From NCBI GenBank assembly GCA_034437315.1, contig DAOTUC010000335.1, forward strand, positions 1-7,787: DNA of 7,787 bases. Reading direction: 5' to 3'. The notes beneath the pieces are model-generated. The model saw only the letters and a list, made by a program, of their open reading frames with translations, ran no database searches and was not told where the DNA came from. Below are positions 6,161-7,787 of this stretch, in pieces. Both the position numbers and the translations under genes were made by a program. Numbering within the stretch: position 1 is the stretch's first letter; every line of letters starts with the position of its first letter. This DNA is from DSAR01 sp034437315. GTDB lineage: Bacteria > Chloroflexota > Anaerolineae > B4-G1.

Positions 6161-6847
6161 TTACAGCGCCAGGCTACCCAGCGCGACAAAGACCCCCGTC
6201 CAGGCCACGATCAAAGCCAGGAGCAGCCAATCGGGCCGGCGCAAGGGCAGCGATCCGCTCACTTCCCCGCCGGGGTCGAAGGCCCGCACGGCAGCGGCGT
6301 TGACCACGTCGTCGCCGTAACGCAGCGTGTTAGAAATGGTCGTCACCAGAAAGAGGCGCAGGGCGACCCCCGGACGGCGCAGGCCGCCGCGCATACGGAT
6401 CGTCTGCAACGTCACCACCGCCATCTCCTGGAGCGTGCTCAACATGTTCATCGCCAGGGCCAGGGCGAAGCCCATCCCCCGCAACCCCAACCGCTCGAAT
6501 ACCGCGACCATATCGGACAGGGAAAGCGCGGCGAACCCCAGGCTGAGGGCCAGGGTCAACCCGATAGCGCGTCCGGACATCGCTACGCCCGCCGCGAAAC
6601 CCTCTGAGGAGATATGCAACGGGCCCACGCTCACATCGGGTTCTCCGAACAGGAAAGGGGCCAAGGCGAGCGTCGTCAGGACGAGAAGCCAGAACTGAGG
6701 GCGGCGCAATACTCGCAAACCCGCCCGGCTCCAGATCAACCCGAAGCCCACTTCCAACACGAGCAGGCTCAACAACCACCGGTCTGGGAGCAGGACAGCG
6801 ACCAGCGACGCCCAGGCGCTGAAAATCAGATAGCCCCACGGGCTCAA
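6161..6847 (-). CDS. ECF transporter T component (EcfT/CbiQ family)
   Basis: Predicted transmembrane coupling subunit that links an S component to the energising ATPases of an ECF-type vitamin or metal importer. The 228 residues are mostly hydrophobic, with about five membrane segments (roughly 5-35, 50-68, 84-110, 205-226 plus a weaker one). A long cytoplasmic stretch holds the coupling-helix region: RMRGG at 151-155 and, further on, NTLRYGDDVVNAAAVRAFDP (173-192). T components carry two Ala-Arg-Gly-type motifs. The first is recognisable as M-R-G; the second reads V-R-A, keeping Arg188 but losing the Gly. The start is TTG 6847, overlapping the S-gene stop codon as TTGA with GAGG just upstream. 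Nothing earlier in frame is convincing, because upstream codons overlap the S gene and encode a non-membrane, low-quality sequence. No ATPase gene follows. Confidence 0.8.
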   Translation of the reverse strand: MSPWGYLIFSAWASLVAVLLPDRWLLSLLVLEVGFGLIWSRAGLRVLRRPQFWLLVLTTLALAPFLFGEPDVSVGPLHISSEGFAAGVAMSGRAIGLTLALSLGFAALSLSDMVAVFERLGLRGMGFALALAMNMLSTLQEMAVVTLQTIRMRGGLRRPGVALRLFLVTTISNTLRYGDDVVNAAAVRAFDPGGEVSGSLPLRRPDWLLLALIVAWTGVFVALGSLAL

Positions 6848-7476
6848 CGGGACACCTCGCCGCTTGACGAGATAGGCCGGCCCAACCGTTTCGCCGCCGC
6901 ACGGCCCAGCTTCCAGGCGCTCCATCCCCCCAGCGCGCCCACGGCCAGGCGCGTCAACAGGAGAAGGCCCAGGATCAGCAACGCCGCCGAGGGGTTGATG
7001 CCCAGCATCTGGCTGCCATCTTGCACCATCTTGGTGTAGACCTGGATGATCCGCTGACCAAATAACATCCGCATCATCACAAACTTGTGCGGCAGGTTCC
7101 ACGCCACCGCCAACGCGCCCGCCAGCGCGAACGCCCACGCCCGCGGCTCAGCGACGATCCAGAGCGCCGCCTCCATCAAGACCCCCTGCATCACGATCGC
7201 GACGAACGGCCCTAACCGGGCGCCGGCCGGGCTAAGCGCCTTCAACAGCCCCGTCGCCAGGGCGATGAAAAACACCGATCCCCGACAGGGGACAAAATAT
7301 CGGCCGGTCAATGCAATGATCACGCCGATGCCGCCCAGCACGATCCCCACCAAAAACGTATCCGCCTGCGCGGGAAAAATCACGTGCAGGTAACTGCCGA
7401 CCGAGACCTCGACGGCCGCCCACAGCGCGCCGAACAGGCCAATCGTTACCCAATGACGTACATTATACGAAGACAT
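6844..7476 (-). CDS. Putative ECF transporter S component (substrate unknown)
   Basis: A 210-residue membrane protein with about six hydrophobic segments (approximately 10-30, 42-58, 67-81, 90-109, 113-128, 162-185) and a basic C-terminal tail, the size and topology of ECF substrate-binding S components. The N-terminal region GLFGALWAAVEVSVGSYLH (13-31) and the short glycine-rich helices fit S-component style. I cannot match it to a named family such as BioY, RibU, ThiT or FolT. The main argument is position: it overlaps the T component by 4 bp and leads the operon, so the two proteins are made together. ATG 7476 has GGAGG at 7481-7485, only 4 nt upstream, slightly tight but the only good start. 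The long leader before it shows no riboswitch that I recognise which would name the substrate. It could also be an uncharacterised membrane protein not in the ECF system. Confidence 0.65.
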   Translation of the reverse strand: MSSYNVRHWVTIGLFGALWAAVEVSVGSYLHVIFPAQADTFLVGIVLGGIGVIIALTGRYFVPCRGSVFFIALATGLLKALSPAGARLGPFVAIVMQGVLMEAALWIVAEPRAWAFALAGALAVAWNLPHKFVMMRMLFGQRIIQVYTKMVQDGSQMLGINPSAALLILGLLLLTRLAVGALGGWSAWKLGRAAAKRLGRPISSSGEVSR

Positions 7477-7675
7477 ATGACCTCCAAGATAGAATGAGCG
7501 AATCAGCGAATCAGCGATCCGCCATAAGCGACAGGCAATCCGCTCCTCGGGCCGATTAACGCCCCGGGACGGCGGCTAGAGCAATTATTTAAGACCCCCT
7601 TCACCAGCTTTTAAAACAGCCTCCAGGCGACCTGCAACGACCATTGACGCCTTTCCCACTCCGGCAATTACTTGT
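7477..7675 (-). other. Long untranslated leader of the S/T transporter operon
   Basis: Transcription from the promoter at 7676-7704 would start near 7669 and give about 190 nt before the start codon, with no gene inside. Several small inverted segments occur (ATTGCC with GGC..CAAT near the 5' end, and CGCC/GGCG around 7561-7575), but no consensus core of the TPP, FMN, cobalamin, THF, preQ1 or SAM riboswitches is recognisable by eye. Near the 3' end the 8-bp unit GCGAATCA occurs twice in tandem (about 7498-7513), followed by a degenerate third copy. Beyond the promoter, 7705-7787 holds no feature I can support. Confidence 0.4.
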
Positions 7676-7704
7676 ATTGTAGCCTTGCCCTAAAGGGTTG
7701 TCAA
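7676..7704 (-). promoter_or_regulatory. Near-consensus sigma-70 promoter for the S/T transporter operon
   Basis: Minus-strand TTGACA (7699-7704), a 17-nt spacer, then TACAAT (7676-7681). The spacer contains the palindrome CCCTTTAGGG (7688-7697), placed where a bound repressor would block RNA polymerase. This is the strongest promoter-like sequence in the window together with the one at 6114-6142. Confidence 0.8.
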
Positions 7705-7787
7705 GTCTGTTCCCTTCGGCTTTTTAGATTGACGCTCGCCGCGTTGCGCCTCGATCACGCCCTGGCGCATCCTCCACTTTTTTCAAT

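Noticed and set aside
6848..7138. N-terminal extension of the T component to an upstream start at 7138
   Set aside because: It would overlap the S-component gene by nearly 300 bp and encodes a Gly/Pro-rich non-membrane stretch; the TTGA overlap start fits operon structure and family length.
7724..7786. Possible C-terminal end of another minus-strand gene entering from beyond base 7787 (20 codons to a TAA), or a 26-codon ORF in another frame ending in the promoter
   Set aside because: Only about 60 bp are available, two frames look equally plausible, and neither matches a protein I recognise.

Overview
All recognisable genes in this window lie on the minus strand of a GC-rich bacterial chromosome. 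The set is a GTP-linked housekeeping cluster (an EF-G-like GTPase, Era, an IMP dehydrogenase and a queuosine-precursor transporter). Upstream of it is a two-gene ECF-type transporter unit, and downstream is the start of an exported protein. The combination, the IMPDH subtype and the short dispersed-looking repeats would fit a Chloroflexota (Anaerolineae-like) genome. That assignment is an impression from protein flavour, not a demonstrated placement.

Layout in the direction of transcription (right to left). 7787-7477: a non-coding stretch with a near-consensus sigma-70 promoter (7676-7704) and a leader of about 190 nt. 7476-6844: a membrane protein resembling an ECF S component. 6847-6161: an EcfT/CbiQ-type T component overlapping it by 4 bp (TTGA). 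No ATPase gene is present. 6142-6114: a second near-consensus promoter (TTGACA-17-TAGAAT) driving 5950-3887, a class-2 EF-G-like protein in which several GTPase residues are replaced. 3886-3532: a gene-free stretch holding a 13-bp perfect hairpin, a 227-bp non-coding insertion with 12-bp inverted ends and a perfect 9-bp target duplication (a MITE) filled by five 30-bp tandem repeats, and then a T-tailed terminator hairpin. 3531-2878: a YhhQ/Vut-type queuosine-precursor transporter. 2864-1905: era. 1801-290: guaB-like IMP dehydrogenase. 289-114: a third promoter (226-254) with an 8-bp-phased ACC array at its start site. 113-1: the signal-peptide end of an exported protein cut by the window edge.

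The transporter, era and guaB are tightly or moderately spaced and probably form one transcription unit, although no clear promoter is visible in front of it. Functionally the cluster touches GTP supply (IMPDH), GTP-driven ribosome work (Era, EF-G-like protein) and tRNA wobble modification (queuosine precursor uptake). The most unusual items are the undescribed-looking MITE with its internal minisatellite and the EF-G-like protein with NKIN, DTPGY and a switch I Ser. The ATPase-less S/T pair behind a long, strongly promoted leader is also notable.
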